64,000 nucleotides of DNA from Blastococcus sp. URHD0036 (GCF_000701365.1 NZ_JNIK01000002.1:1-64000), one strand, 5' to 3'. Shown: positions 34,072-43,998, counted from the stretch's first letter. Notes: a model not told the origin generated them from the letters alone. Translations and numbers: made by a program.

Positions 34072-34079
34072 GCCGGGGC

Positions 34080-34667
34080 ATGGCCGAGCCGAGCCGGGAG
34101 GCGCACCGCCTGCAGACCTGGCGCGGCATCCAGGCGGCCGCGATCCGGCTGGTCGCCGAGCGCGGCTTCACGGCCGTCACGGTCGAGGACGTCGCCGCGG
34201 CCGCCGGCACCTCCCGGCGCACCTTCTTCAACTACTTCCCGACGAAGGTCGCGGCGCTCTTCGACCCCGACCCCGAGCTGGCCGACCGGCTGCAGGAGCT
34301 GGTCGACCGGGCTCCGCGGACCGACGACGCCTGGGCCGACCTCTGCTGGATCTGCCGCGGCTTCGTCATCCCCGGGGACGACGGGACCCTGGCGGTGCGC
34401 CGGCGGCTGGTCGGCGACTTCCCGGAGTTCACCGAGTACGCCGGGTCCGCGCACCGCTACGTCGAGCGGGCGATGGCGACGTGGGCCCAGGGCCGCGTCC
34501 CCGACGACCCGCTGCACGCACGGCTGCTCACCGGCGCGGCCGGCGCCGCCCTGAGCGCGGCCTTCCTGACGTGGCAGCCGGACGGGGGCACCGAGGAGTT
34601 CGACCGGCTGCTCGACCGGGCGCTGGCGTCGGTGCGGGTCGACCCGCCGGGGGCCGCTCAGCGGTAG
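34080..34667 (+). CDS. TetR/AcrR family regulator
   Basis: 195 aa. HTH VTVEDVAAAAGTSRRTFFNYFPTKVAAL near residues 35-62. No ribosome site precedes the ATG, and TAGGGT 8 bp upstream suggests a leaderless message. Divergent from the patatin-hydrolase pair with a palindromic operator in between. Its 3' end overlaps the convergent glutamine amidotransferase gene by 10 bp. Confidence 0.9.
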   Translation: MAEPSREAHRLQTWRGIQAAAIRLVAERGFTAVTVEDVAAAAGTSRRTFFNYFPTKVAALFDPDPELADRLQELVDRAPRTDDAWADLCWICRGFVIPGDDGTLAVRRRLVGDFPEFTEYAGSAHRYVERAMATWAQGRVPDDPLHARLLTGAAGAALSAAFLTWQPDGGTEEFDRLLDRALASVRVDPPGAAQR

Positions 34668-35389
34668 CGGTCGACGAACGTGGCCAGGATCCGGCCGGGT
34701 TCGGTCACCACCGACCGGGAGATCCGCGCGACGAGGTCGTCCAGCTCGGCCGGCGGGAAGTAGCCCGCGTGCTGGTAGACCCGCGCCCGGGTGACCAGGC
34801 CCGCGACGTCGAGCTCCGGGTGGAACTGGGTCGCGTAGACGTTGCGGCCGATCCGGAACATCTGCACGGGGCAGGACGGCGAGGACGCGAGCAGCACCGC
34901 CGAGGGCGGCAGCACCCGGCAGGCCTCCTTGTGGCCGACGAGCGCGTCGAACACCTCCGGCATGCCCGCCAGCACCGGATCGGCCCGGCCGGCCGGGGTG
35001 AGCGTCACCGGCACGCAGGACACCGGCTCCCCGTACGTGCGGTCCACCACCCCGCCCTGGTGCACCCCCAGGGTCCCGATGCCGTAGCAGGCGCCGAGGA
35101 ACGGCTTGTCCGCAGGCACCACCCGGTCCAGCAGGACCGCGAGCTCGGCCTCCACCCGCAGCTGCACCGCCGACTTCTCCGCCGGCGGATCGCTGGAGGT
35201 GAAGGGGCTGCCGCCGACCAGCACCCCGGCGTAGTCGTCCAGGTCCAGGTCCGGCATCGGCCCGGCCTCCAGGCGGATGCGCCGGAGCTCGCCCTCGGCC
35301 AGCCCCGTCGCGCGGAGGAACCCCGCATACTCGCCGTCGGCGGCCTCGTCCTCGGCGCGGGTGGCCAGGAGGAGGAAGGGCCGGCGCAC
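34658..35389 (-). CDS. Class I glutamine amidotransferase-like protein
   Basis: 243 aa, stand-alone GATase domain. The nucleophile Cys is in FLGACYGIGTL and the His-Glu pair in ATQFHPELDV. It resembles GuaA-like orphan amidotransferases that release ammonia from glutamine or gamma-glutamyl compounds. The GTG at 35389 follows TAGCAT by 7 bp, a leaderless arrangement. Divergent from the MFS gene only 18 bp away. Confidence 0.85.
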   Translation of the reverse strand: MRRPFLLLATRAEDEAADGEYAGFLRATGLAEGELRRIRLEAGPMPDLDLDDYAGVLVGGSPFTSSDPPAEKSAVQLRVEAELAVLLDRVVPADKPFLGACYGIGTLGVHQGGVVDRTYGEPVSCVPVTLTPAGRADPVLAGMPEVFDALVGHKEACRVLPPSAVLLASSPSCPVQMFRIGRNVYATQFHPELDVAGLVTRARVYQHAGYFPPAELDDLVARISRSVVTEPGRILATFVDRYR

Positions 35390-35407
35390 GGAGGCGATGC
35401 TAGGTGC

Positions 35408-36604
35408 GTGCCGACCGCCGACGCCCTGTCCGCCCCTCCCCGGGCCGCCCGCACGGCCGTCGCGACGTGCTTCTTCGTCAATGCCGTCCTCTATGCCTCG
35501 CTGGTGCCCCGGCTGCCGGAGGTGAAGGACCGCCTCGGCCTGTCCAACGCCTCCCTCGGCGCCGCGCTGGCCGCGCTGCCGCTCGGCGCGCTGCTCGCCG
35601 CGCTCTCGGCCGCGGCGCTGATGCGCCGGTTCGGCTCGGCGCGGGTCGCGTCGTACGGGCTGGTCGGGCTGGCGGCCGCGCTCTGGGCCGCCGCGGTGGC
35701 CCCGTCGTGGGGGCTGCTCGCCGGCGCGTTGCTGGTGGCGGGTGCGCTGGACGCGGTGGTCGACGTCGCCCAGAACGCGCACGGCCTCCGGGTGCAGCGG
35801 CGCTACGGGCGGTCGATCCTCAACGCCTTCCACGGCATCTGGAGCATCGGCGCGGTCACCGGGGGGCTCCTGGGCTCCGCGGCGGCCGGGCTGGAGCTGG
35901 CGCTGGGCGTCCACCTGGGGATCACCGCCGTCGTCTTCGCCGCCGTCGCGCTGGTCGGTGCGCGCGGGCTGCTGCGCGGTCCCGACGACGCCGACCGGGA
36001 CGACGCCGCGGCCGGCTCCGGAGCGGGCGCCACGCTCCCGGGCCGGCGCAGCGTGCTCCTCGGCATCGGGGCCCTCGGCGTGCTCGCCGCGTGCGGCGCG
36101 TTCGTCGAGGACGCCGGCTCCTCCTGGAGCGCCCTGTACCTGCGCACCGAGCTCGACGCCGGCGCCGCGACGGCCGGCCTCGGGTTCGTGGCCCTCTCGG
36201 TCGCCATGACCGTCGGCCGGCTCACCGGCGACCGGGTGGTCGACCGGTACGGCCAGCGGCGGGTGGCCCGCGGGGGCGGCGCCCTCGTCGCCGCGGGCAT
36301 CGGCCTGGCCCTCGCGCTGCCGACGGTGGCGACCGCGCTGGTGGGGTTCTCCCTCGCCGGGCTCGGTGTGGCCACCCTCGTGCCGGCGGTCTACGCCGCG
36401 GCCGACGCGCTGCCGGGCCTGCGCCCGGGAACCGGGCTGACGGTGATCAACTGGCTGCTGCGGATCGGGTTCCTCGTCAGCCCGCTGCTGGTCGGCGTCC
36501 TCGCCGACGCCGCCGGCCTGCGCGCGGCACTGCTGACGGGAGTGGCCGCCGGGCTGGTCACGCTCGTCGTCGGTCGCGTCCTCGTTCCGACCGCGACCTC
36601 CTGA
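35408..36604 (+). CDS. MFS transporter
   Basis: 398 aa with about 12 membrane segments: ATCFFVNAVLYASLVPRLPEVKDRLGLSNASLG, then repeated Ala/Leu-rich helices and FHGIWSIGAVTGGLLGS in the middle. Resembles the YbjJ-type sugar/drug MFS subgroup. The GTG at 35408 lies almost on the promoter of the divergent amidotransferase, again without a ribosome site. Substrate unknown. Confidence 0.88.
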   Translation: MPTADALSAPPRAARTAVATCFFVNAVLYASLVPRLPEVKDRLGLSNASLGAALAALPLGALLAALSAAALMRRFGSARVASYGLVGLAAALWAAAVAPSWGLLAGALLVAGALDAVVDVAQNAHGLRVQRRYGRSILNAFHGIWSIGAVTGGLLGSAAAGLELALGVHLGITAVVFAAVALVGARGLLRGPDDADRDDAAAGSGAGATLPGRRSVLLGIGALGVLAACGAFVEDAGSSWSALYLRTELDAGAATAGLGFVALSVAMTVGRLTGDRVVDRYGQRRVARGGGALVAAGIGLALALPTVATALVGFSLAGLGVATLVPAVYAAADALPGLRPGTGLTVINWLLRIGFLVSPLLVGVLADAAGLRAALLTGVAAGLVTLVVGRVLVPTATS

Positions 36605-36663
36605 CGTAGCCTCTGCGACCGGTCCCCGCCGCGGTGGCGTGCGGACGCGAGGGGAGCCACAGC

Positions 36664-38106
36664 GTGAGCACACCGGCCGCGGACGCACCCGTCCCCGCCT
36701 GGCTCCCGCTCCTCGCCGACGTGCTCGCCGACACCGCCGGCGGGCCGCTCACCTGGTCCGGTCCGCACCCGGTCACCGGCGAACCGATCACCGTCACCGC
36801 CGAGCTGGCCGACGGGGCCCTGGAGCTGCGGCTGGGGCCCGGCGACGTCGACGGCGTCCCGGCCGCCTCGCTGGACGCGCTCGCCGGCAGCCTCGACGTG
36901 GCGGAGGCCGCCGGTCAGCTGGCCCGCCTCGTCGTCCCGGGGCTGGCCGACTGGGCGACGGTCACGGTCCTGGGCGAGGACGGTGCCGCCGCCCGGTCGG
37001 CCATCGCCCACCGCGATCCGGAGCTGCTCCCCGCCGTCGACACCTACATCTCCCGGCGGCTCACCGCGCCCCGCGACCAGGCGTCGCTGGCAGCCGCGCT
37101 GGCCACGGGCGAGCCGGTGCAGTTCCGCGAGATCGACGGCGAGCTCGGACCGCAGGCCCAGCCCGACCCCCACGTGCGCGCGGCGTGGCGGGCCCTGGAC
37201 CCGACCTCCTCGCTGTTCCTCCCGCTGGAGGCACGCGGGACGAGCTTCGGGGTGCTGTCGCTGGTCAACTGCGGCGACCGTCCCCCGCACGACCCGGCGC
37301 AGGTCGCCGCCGCCGTCCGGGTGGCCCGCCGGGCGGCGGTGGCGCTGGACAACGCGCGCCTGTTCGAGCGGCAGCTCCAGGTCGCCGAGACCCTGCAGCA
37401 CAGCCTGCTCACCCCACCGCCGCAGCCCGAGGGGCTGGCCGTCGCCGTCCGCTACCGGCCGGCCAGCCAGCACGCGCTCGTCGGCGGCGACTGGTACGAC
37501 GCGTTCGAGCAGCCCGACGGCGCCACCCTGCTGGTGATCGGCGACGTCGTGGGGCACAACGTCCAGGCCGCCTCGGCGATGGCCCAGCTGCGCAGCGCCG
37601 TCCGCACGCTGGCCTACGACCGGCCCGACAGCCCGGCCGGGACCCTGGAGCGGGTGGACCGGGTGCTCGCCGGCCTGCACGTCGGCACGCTGGCGACCGC
37701 GCTCGTCGCCCGGCTGGAGGCCCCCGGCTCCGACGGCGGCCGGACGCTGCGCTGGTCGTCGGCCGGGCACCTGCCGCCGCTGCTGGTGCGGCCCGACGGC
37801 AGCACGCTCCTGCTGGCCACACCGCCCGAGCGGATGCTCGGCACGCACGAGCCGGTGCGGCGCAGCGACCACGAGGTGACCGTCGCCCCGGGCGACACCG
37901 TCCTGCTGTGCACCGACGGGCTGGTCGAGGCCGGCCGGGTGGGCATCGACGAGGGACTGGCCCGGATCGCCGACACCCTCGTGGACCTCGCCGGCCTGCC
38001 GCCGGACGCGCTGTGCGACCGGCTCCTCTCCCGGCTGGTCCCCGACCGCGCGGAGGACGACGTCGCCGTCCTCGCGGTCCGCCACCTCCCCACCGGGGGA
38101 CGCTGA
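36664..38106 (+). CDS. GAF domain plus PP2C/SpoIIE-type serine phosphatase
   Basis: 480 aa. A GAF-like sensor region (residues about 75-240) is followed by an RsbU/SpoIIE phosphatase domain: YRPASQHALVGGDWYDAF, LLVIGDVVGHNVQAAS, SSAGHLPPLLV, LLCTDGLVEA and EDDVAVLAV. These contain the metal-binding Asp residues. Such proteins switch anti-sigma antagonists in stress signalling; no partner kinase lies beside it. GGGGAG is 7 bp before the GTG. Confidence 0.92.
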   Translation: MSTPAADAPVPAWLPLLADVLADTAGGPLTWSGPHPVTGEPITVTAELADGALELRLGPGDVDGVPAASLDALAGSLDVAEAAGQLARLVVPGLADWATVTVLGEDGAAARSAIAHRDPELLPAVDTYISRRLTAPRDQASLAAALATGEPVQFREIDGELGPQAQPDPHVRAAWRALDPTSSLFLPLEARGTSFGVLSLVNCGDRPPHDPAQVAAAVRVARRAAVALDNARLFERQLQVAETLQHSLLTPPPQPEGLAVAVRYRPASQHALVGGDWYDAFEQPDGATLLVIGDVVGHNVQAASAMAQLRSAVRTLAYDRPDSPAGTLERVDRVLAGLHVGTLATALVARLEAPGSDGGRTLRWSSAGHLPPLLVRPDGSTLLLATPPERMLGTHEPVRRSDHEVTVAPGDTVLLCTDGLVEAGRVGIDEGLARIADTLVDLAGLPPDALCDRLLSRLVPDRAEDDVAVLAVRHLPTGGR

Positions 38107-38113
38107 GCCGCCG

Positions 38114-38350
38114 TCAGCCGGCGATGCGGCGGCACTCCGGGCAGCGGGCGTCCTCGCCGATCCGCTGCCAGGCCAGGTCGGCCAGCGCGGTGACCAGGAG
38201 GCCGCACTCGGAGGCGGCCAGACCGTCGACGACGGGCCGGGACACCGCGTGCGCCCGGCCCACCACCCGGTCGCCCTCGGCGATCCCGAGGACCCCCGAG
38301 CGGCCGGGGACCGCGGCCGGCGTACCCGCCACGTACAGATCGGCTGCCAT
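38114..38350 (-). CDS. Small conserved-looking protein with C-terminal CPEC motif
   Basis: 78 aa. MAADLYVAGTPAAVPGRSGVLG opens the protein and DARCPECRRIAG closes it. The single CPEC pair could hold half a zinc site, perhaps in a dimer. The ribosome site is a weak G-rich stretch. It is convergent with the phosphatase gene. Function not recognised. Confidence 0.6.
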   Translation of the reverse strand: MAADLYVAGTPAAVPGRSGVLGIAEGDRVVGRAHAVSRPVVDGLAASECGLLVTALADLAWQRIGEDARCPECRRIAG

Positions 38351-38532
38351 GGGCGCACCCTGCCCCCTCCGCGAGGCCGCAGGATGGCGATCCGATGTCG
38401 TTCCGGTGTCGGCGGGCTGGACGTCCGGCTGCCGGATCTCCGACGACGACGGCTCTTCCCGCCCTCCCGCGACGGGAGCACCCTGGAGGGTGCACGGGGA
38501 ACTGCACGGGGGATGCCGCACGGAGGTGCCGC

Positions 38533-39416
38533 GTGACCCTGACGACCCCGACCCCGACCAGCGCCCCGGCCGGGGGGCCGGACGCCCGGCCCCCGCTCCC
38601 CTCCGCCGTGGTCGTCGGCAGCGACGGCGGCGCGTGTGCGCTGGAGGCGGTGCGCTGGGCGACCACCGAGGCGGCCCGGCGCGGGGTGCCGCTGCGGATC
38701 GTGCACGCCGCGCCGCACCTGCGCGCGGCGGCGCCGAGGGGCACCCCGGACCTGCGCGCCGCCCGCCGGCTGACCGGCACGGCCTACACGGTGGCCCGGC
38801 ACACCGACCCCTCGGTCGTGGTCACCACCGAGGTGGTCGTGGACCCGCCGGTGACCGCGCTGCTGCGCGCCGCGGAGGACGCGCACCTGCTGGTCCTCGG
38901 CATCGCCACGACCGGCGCGACCGACGAGCTGGTGCTGGCCCCCGTCGCCCAGCGGGTGGCCGCCGGCAGCCCGTGCGCGGTCGCCGTCGTCCCGCGGCAG
39001 CGGTCCACCCCCGACCCCGACCGTCCCCTGGTCGCCGTCCTCGGACTCGGGAGCCCGGTGACGACGAACCGGTCGCCATCGCGGCGGCCGAGGCGGCGGT
39101 GCGGATGCAGCGGCGCCTCACGGTGCTGCACACGGAGAGCGGCCGGCCCGGCTGGAGCGCCGACCCCGACGGCTGGGCCGAGCGGTACCCGACCGCGGAC
39201 GTCTCGCACGCCCCGCTGTCGGGGGTGAGCGGGGCCCGGCTCATCACCGCGGCCTGCCCGACGCCGCTGCTGCTGCTCACCGCCGGGCACGGCGGCCTCC
39301 TGCACCGGCCCGTCGACTTCCTGCACCGGTGGCTGCTGCGGCACTGCACCTCGCCGATGGAGCTGCTGCCGCCGGCCGGACGGGAGGCGGTGCCCCGCAT
39401 GGTCGCCTCGGACTGA
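38533..39416 (+). pseudogene. Universal stress protein, frameshifted near 39055
   Basis: Two USP domains in tandem. The first (from the GTG at 38533, with GGAGG 6 bp upstream) reads SAVVVGSDGGACALEAVRWATTEAA to VAVVPRQRS and then VAVLGLGSP. The second continues only in another frame: DDEPVAIAAAEAAVRMQRRLTVLH to the stop at 39416. One missing base in the GAGCCCGGTG stretch (about 39051-39060) explains it. Either a real mutation that truncates the protein or an error in this GC-rich sequence; if repaired the protein would be about 295 aa. Confidence 0.8.
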
Positions 39417-39436
39417 GGAGGCACCGCCCGCGGCCG

Positions 39437-39442
39437 TAGGGT
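39437..39442 (+). promoter_or_regulatory. -10 box TAGGGT of a leaderless gene
   Basis: TAGGGT stands 7 bp before the GTG at 39450 and no ribosome site is present, the usual layout of leaderless transcripts in actinobacteria. Confidence 0.5.
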
Positions 39443-39449
39443 CGGCGAG

Positions 39450-42284
39450 GTGAGCCGCACCGCCGCCGCCGAGGGCGCCGAGCTGGCGGCGGCCCTGCGG
39501 CGGGCCGGGCTGACCGACGTCGACGACTCCGGGCTGGCCCGGGCGCTGTACTCCTCCGACGGGTCGCTGTACCGCGTGCTGCCGCGCGCCGTGGTCCGGC
39601 CGCGGCACCCCGACGAGCTGGCCGGCGTGCTCGAGGTGTGCCGGGAGCTCGGTGTGCCGCTGACCGCCCGCGGGGCGGGTACCTCCATCGCCGGCAACGC
39701 GGTCGGGGCGGGCGTGGTCGTGGACACCAGCCGGCACCTGACCCGGGTGCGGGCGATCGACCCGGAGGCGCAGACGGCGACCGTCGACCCCGGCGTGGTG
39801 CAGGCCGCGCTGCAGGCGGCGGTGCGGCCGCACGGGCTGCGCTTCGGGCCCGACCCGAGCACGCACAACCGCTGCACGGTCGGCGGGATGATCGGCAACA
39901 ACGCGTGCGGGTCGCGGGCGCTGGGCTACGGGCGGACGTCGGACAACGTCGTCGGCCTGGACGTGGTGACCGGCGGCGGCGAGCGCCTCCGGCTCGGGAC
40001 CGCCGACGTGGCCACTCCGGTGGTCCTGGAGCGGCTGCGGGAGCTGGTGGCCGGGGACCTGGCGGCGATCCGCACCGAGTTGGGCCGCTTCGGCCGGCAG
40101 GTGTCGGGCTACTCGCTGGAGCACCTGCTGCCCGAGCGCGGCTTCGACGTCGCCCGGGCGCTGGTCGGCAGCGAGGGCACGCTCGCGCTGGTGCTGGGCG
40201 CGACCGTGCGGCTGGTCGAGGACGCCCCGTGCCGCGGCCTGGTCGTGCTCGGCTACCCGTCGATGGCCGAGGCGGCCGACGCCACCCCGGGCCTGCTCTC
40301 GCACGGGCCGACCGCCGTCGAGGGCCTGGACGAGCGGATCGTGCAGCGGCTGCGCGACGTGCCGGCCGCCGCGGTACCGGAGCTGCCGGCGGGCGCCGGC
40401 TGGCTGATCGTGGAGCTCACCGGCGACACGGTCGCCGAGGTCGAGGCGAGGGCCCGCGGCGTCCTGGCCGACGCCGGCGCGGTGGACTCCCTCGTGGTCA
40501 CCGACGTCGCCCGGGCCGCGGCGATCTGGCGGATCCGGGAGGACGGCGCCGGCCTGGCCGCCCGCACCTCCGACGGCCGTCCCGCGCACGCCGGGTGGGA
40601 GGACGCCGCCGTCCCGGTCGAGCGCCTCGGCACCTACCTGCGCGAGTTCGAGGCGCTGCTGGTGGAGCACGACCTGCAGGGCGTCCCGTACGGCCACTTC
40701 GGGGACGGCTGCGTGCACGTGCGGATCGACTTCCCGTTCGGCCGGGAGCCCGACCGCGGCCGGGCCGCCTACCGGGCGTTCGTCACCGACGCCGCGGCGC
40801 TGGTCGCCCGGCACGGCGGGTCGATCTCCGGCGAGCACGGCGACGGCCGGGCCCGGAGCGAGCTGCTCACCACCATGTACTCCGGCCGGGTGCTGTCGCT
40901 GTTCGAGCGGGTCAAAGCCGTGTTCGACCCGGACGACGTCCTCAACCCCGGGGTGCTGGTGCGGCCGGCGCCGGTGGACGCCGACGTCCGGGTCGCCGAC
41001 GCGCCACTCCTGCGCACCGGGCTGGCGCTGGCCTACCCGCACGACGGCGGCGACTTCTCGAACGCGGTGCACCGCTGCACCGGCGTCGGCAAGTGCCGGG
41101 CCGACCTGACCGACTCCGGCGGGGTGATGTGCCCGTCGTTCGTCGCCACCCGCGAGGAGAAGGACAGCACCCGCGGCCGGGCCCGGGTGCTGCAGGAGAT
41201 GCTCGCGCCCGGCGGGCCGGTCGAGGGCTGGCGCTCGCCGGAGGTGCACGAGGCGCTGGACCTGTGCCTGTCGTGCAAGGGCTGCGCGCGCGACTGCCCC
41301 ACCGGGGTCGACATGGCCGCCTACAAGTCCGAGGTGCTGCACCAGAGCCACCGGCGGCGGATCCGGCCGCGCAGCCACTACGTGCTGGGCCGGCTGCCGT
41401 TCTGGTCCGACCTGGCCGCGCGCACGCCGACGCTCGCCAACGGGTTCATGCGCTCGAAGCTGGGCGGGCGCTTGGCGAAGTGGACCGCCGGCGTGGACCA
41501 GCGCCGGTCGCTGCCCGCCTTCGCGCCCCAGACCTTCCGCGCCGGCTGGGCCGCGCGTCCGGCCGCCACCCACGACGGGCCACCGGTCGCGCTGTGGGTG
41601 GACTCCTTCACCGACCACTTCGCGCCCGCGGTCGCGCACGCCGCGGTCGCGGTGCTGGAGGACGCCGGCTACCGGGTGCAGGTGCCCGGCGCCGACACCT
41701 GCTGCGGGCTGACCTGGATCACCACCGGCCAGCTCGACGCCGCCCGGCGGGTGGTCGGCTCGACCGTGGCCGCGCTGGCCCCGCTGGCCGCCGCCGGGGT
41801 GCCGATCGCGGGCGTGGAGCCCTCCTGCACCGCGGTGCTGCGCGGCGAGGCGAAGGACCTCGTGCCCGGCGCGGAGGCCGAGGCTGTCGCCGCCGCCACC
41901 CGGACGCTGGCCGAGCTGCTGACCGCGACCCCCGGCTGGCGGCCCCCGGACCTCGGCGGGCTGCCGGTGGTGGCCCAGCCGCACTGCCACCACCACGCGG
42001 TGATGGGCTGGACCCCCGACGAGACCCTGCTGCGCGACGCCGGTGCCACGGTGCAGCGGCTCGGCGGCTGCTGCGGTCTGGCCGGCAACTGGGGCGTGGA
42101 GAAGGGCCACCACGACGTGTCGGTCGCGATCGCGGAGCACCAGCTGCTCCCCGCCGTCCGCGACCTCCCGGACGACGGCGTGGTGCTGGCCGACGGCTTC
42201 TCCTGCCGCACCCAGCTCGACGACCTCGCCGGCTCCCGCGGGCTGCACCTGGCCGAGCTGCTGGCCCGGCACCTGGCGCGCTAG
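39450..42284 (+). CDS. FAD-linked oxidase fused to Fe-S/CCG reductase (D-2-hydroxyacid dehydrogenase type)
   Basis: 944 aa. The N-terminal PCMH FAD domain (LTARGAGTSIAGNAVGAGVVV, GGMIGNNACGSRALGYG) is followed by the FAD-oxidase C domain (GHFGDGCVHVRIDFPFG, SGEHGDGRARSELL). Next come two 4Fe-4S motifs (about residues 545-620, including CLSCKGCARDCPTGVDM) and CCG repeats (DTCCGLTW, GGCCGLAGNWG). The layout matches Dld-type D-lactate or D-2-hydroxyglutarate dehydrogenases that pass electrons to a quinone or ferredoxin. Leaderless GTG start. Ends tail-to-tail with the histidine kinase, sharing CTAG. Confidence 0.93.
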   Translation: MSRTAAAEGAELAAALRRAGLTDVDDSGLARALYSSDGSLYRVLPRAVVRPRHPDELAGVLEVCRELGVPLTARGAGTSIAGNAVGAGVVVDTSRHLTRVRAIDPEAQTATVDPGVVQAALQAAVRPHGLRFGPDPSTHNRCTVGGMIGNNACGSRALGYGRTSDNVVGLDVVTGGGERLRLGTADVATPVVLERLRELVAGDLAAIRTELGRFGRQVSGYSLEHLLPERGFDVARALVGSEGTLALVLGATVRLVEDAPCRGLVVLGYPSMAEAADATPGLLSHGPTAVEGLDERIVQRLRDVPAAAVPELPAGAGWLIVELTGDTVAEVEARARGVLADAGAVDSLVVTDVARAAAIWRIREDGAGLAARTSDGRPAHAGWEDAAVPVERLGTYLREFEALLVEHDLQGVPYGHFGDGCVHVRIDFPFGREPDRGRAAYRAFVTDAAALVARHGGSISGEHGDGRARSELLTTMYSGRVLSLFERVKAVFDPDDVLNPGVLVRPAPVDADVRVADAPLLRTGLALAYPHDGGDFSNAVHRCTGVGKCRADLTDSGGVMCPSFVATREEKDSTRGRARVLQEMLAPGGPVEGWRSPEVHEALDLCLSCKGCARDCPTGVDMAAYKSEVLHQSHRRRIRPRSHYVLGRLPFWSDLAARTPTLANGFMRSKLGGRLAKWTAGVDQRRSLPAFAPQTFRAGWAARPAATHDGPPVALWVDSFTDHFAPAVAHAAVAVLEDAGYRVQVPGADTCCGLTWITTGQLDAARRVVGSTVAALAPLAAAGVPIAGVEPSCTAVLRGEAKDLVPGAEAEAVAAATRTLAELLTATPGWRPPDLGGLPVVAQPHCHHHAVMGWTPDETLLRDAGATVQRLGGCCGLAGNWGVEKGHHDVSVAIAEHQLLPAVRDLPDDGVVLADGFSCRTQLDDLAGSRGLHLAELLARHLAR

Positions 42285-43795
42285 CGGACGAGCACGGCCG
42301 GGACCTCGTCGGCGGGGTCGTCGCTGTCGTCGGCGTCCGGTTGCTCCACGGTGGCGTGCGGCAGCCGCACGGTGACCACGGTGCGGCCGGGCCGGCTGGC
42401 GACGGCCACGGTGCCGCCGTGCGCCGAGACCACCGCCTGCACGATCGCCAGGCCGAGCCCGGTGCTGCCGGCGGCCCGGTTCCGCGACGCGTCGCCGCGC
42501 ACGAACCGCTCGAACACCCCCGGCTGCAGCTCGGCGGGGATGCCCGGGCCGTCGTCGACCACCTCGAGGACCGCCACGCCGTCGTCGGCGCGCAGCCGGG
42601 TGGTGGCCGTCGTCCCGGGCGGGGTGTGGGTGCGCACGTTGGCCAGCAGGTTGGCCAGGACCTGGTGCAGCCGGGCGCCGTCACCGGGGACGAGGACGGC
42701 GGCCGGGGGCAGGTCGATCCGCCACCGGTGGGCCGGGCCGGCGGCGTGGGCGTCGCTGACCACGTCGAGCACGGTCGCCGTGAGGTCGACGGTGCCGGGC
42801 ACGATCTCCCGGCCGGCGTCGAGGCGGGCCAGCAACAGCAGGTCGTCGACGAGCCCGGACATCCGCACCGCCTCCGCCTCCACCCGGACCAGCGACCGGT
42901 CGGCGTCCTCGGGCAGGTCGGTGGTGCGCCGCACCAGCTCGGTGTAGCCGCGGATGGAGGTCACCGGGGTGCGGAGCTCGTGGCTGGCGTCGGCCACGAA
43001 CTGGCGCAACCGGGTCTCCGACGACTGCCGGGCCGCCATCGCGCCCTCGACGGAGTCCAGCAGCCGGTTGAGCGCGCCCCCCACCCGGCCGACCTCCGTG
43101 CGCGGGTCGGTGTCGGCCGCGGGCACGCGGTCGGCCAGCCGGACCTCGCCGGACGCCAGCGGCAGCTCGGCCACCCGGCCCGCGGTGGCCGCGACCCGGT
43201 GCAGCGGGCGCAGGGTGCGGCCGATCACCACGTACGCGGCGGCGCCGGCGGCGAGCAGGCCGAGCAGCCCGGCGAGGACCTCGACGGCGACCAGCCGCAG
43301 CAGGGCGCTCTGCACGGAGGCCAGGGGCAGGCCGGTGACGAGCACCGTGCCGTCGCCGGTGGCGCTCGCGACCACGCGGTACTCCCCCAGGCCGCCGAGG
43401 TCGACGCTGTGCGGGGCCCCGTCGGCCGGCACGTCGGCGAGCACGGCGGCCTGTGCGCCGGTCAGCTCCCGTCCACCGCCGTCGGTCCCGATGACCGCGG
43501 CCGCGTCGACGACCCCGCCGGTGATGCTGGCGCCCAGCGTGCCGTCGCCCTGGCCGGGGGCGATCAGCCAGTCGGGACCGCCGTCGCCACGGTCGTCGTC
43601 CCACGGCGCCTCGTCGGCGTGCGTGGACCGGTCGGCGGCGGCGGCGAGCCGGGTGTCGACCTCCCCGACGAGCTCGCTGCGCAGTGCGGTGGTGGCCGCG
43701 ATGCCGGCGACCGCGAGGACGACGGCCAGCGGCACGAGGAAGGCGCAGAGCAGCCGCGCCCGGAGCGACAGGCGGCGGGGGGACGGGCGGCGCAT
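42281..43795 (-). CDS. Sensor histidine kinase
   Basis: 504 aa membrane kinase. TM1 is near residues 15-35, then an extracellular domain of about 130 aa and TM2 near residues 170-195. HAMP, then the H box DASHELRTPVTSIRGYTEL, N box LHQVLANLLANVRTH, G1 VVDDGPGIPAE and G2 GSTGLGLAIVQAV. The ATG at 43795 gives MRRPSPRRL. No response regulator lies beside it, so it is an orphan in this window. The divergent small secreted protein is a possible target or ligand. Confidence 0.92.
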   Translation of the reverse strand: MRRPSPRRLSLRARLLCAFLVPLAVVLAVAGIAATTALRSELVGEVDTRLAAAADRSTHADEAPWDDDRGDGGPDWLIAPGQGDGTLGASITGGVVDAAAVIGTDGGGRELTGAQAAVLADVPADGAPHSVDLGGLGEYRVVASATGDGTVLVTGLPLASVQSALLRLVAVEVLAGLLGLLAAGAAAYVVIGRTLRPLHRVAATAGRVAELPLASGEVRLADRVPAADTDPRTEVGRVGGALNRLLDSVEGAMAARQSSETRLRQFVADASHELRTPVTSIRGYTELVRRTTDLPEDADRSLVRVEAEAVRMSGLVDDLLLLARLDAGREIVPGTVDLTATVLDVVSDAHAAGPAHRWRIDLPPAAVLVPGDGARLHQVLANLLANVRTHTPPGTTATTRLRADDGVAVLEVVDDGPGIPAELQPGVFERFVRGDASRNRAAGSTGLGLAIVQAVVSAHGGTVAVASRPGRTVVTVRLPHATVEQPDADDSDDPADEVPAVLVR

Positions 43796-43998
43796 GCCCC
43801 CACGGTGACCCGTTCCGCTGGGGGTTCCCTGGGTCCCGGCGGGGAGTGCGCTGGACGCGGCTCGGCCCCGCACCCGGACCCGGACGTGTACCCGGCGTCA
43901 CGTCCACAGGTCCGCCACGGGCCGGTGACAGGTCCCGCACAGGAAGCGGGCCGACCCTCCCCGCAACGGCTGGACGGTCCGGCCGACAGGAGGACATC

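Noticed and set aside
38784-42272. A 1162-codon minus-strand frame opposite the FAD/Fe-S dehydrogenase
   Set aside because: Shadow frame lacking motifs, while the plus strand encodes a complete enzyme with FAD and Fe-S motifs.
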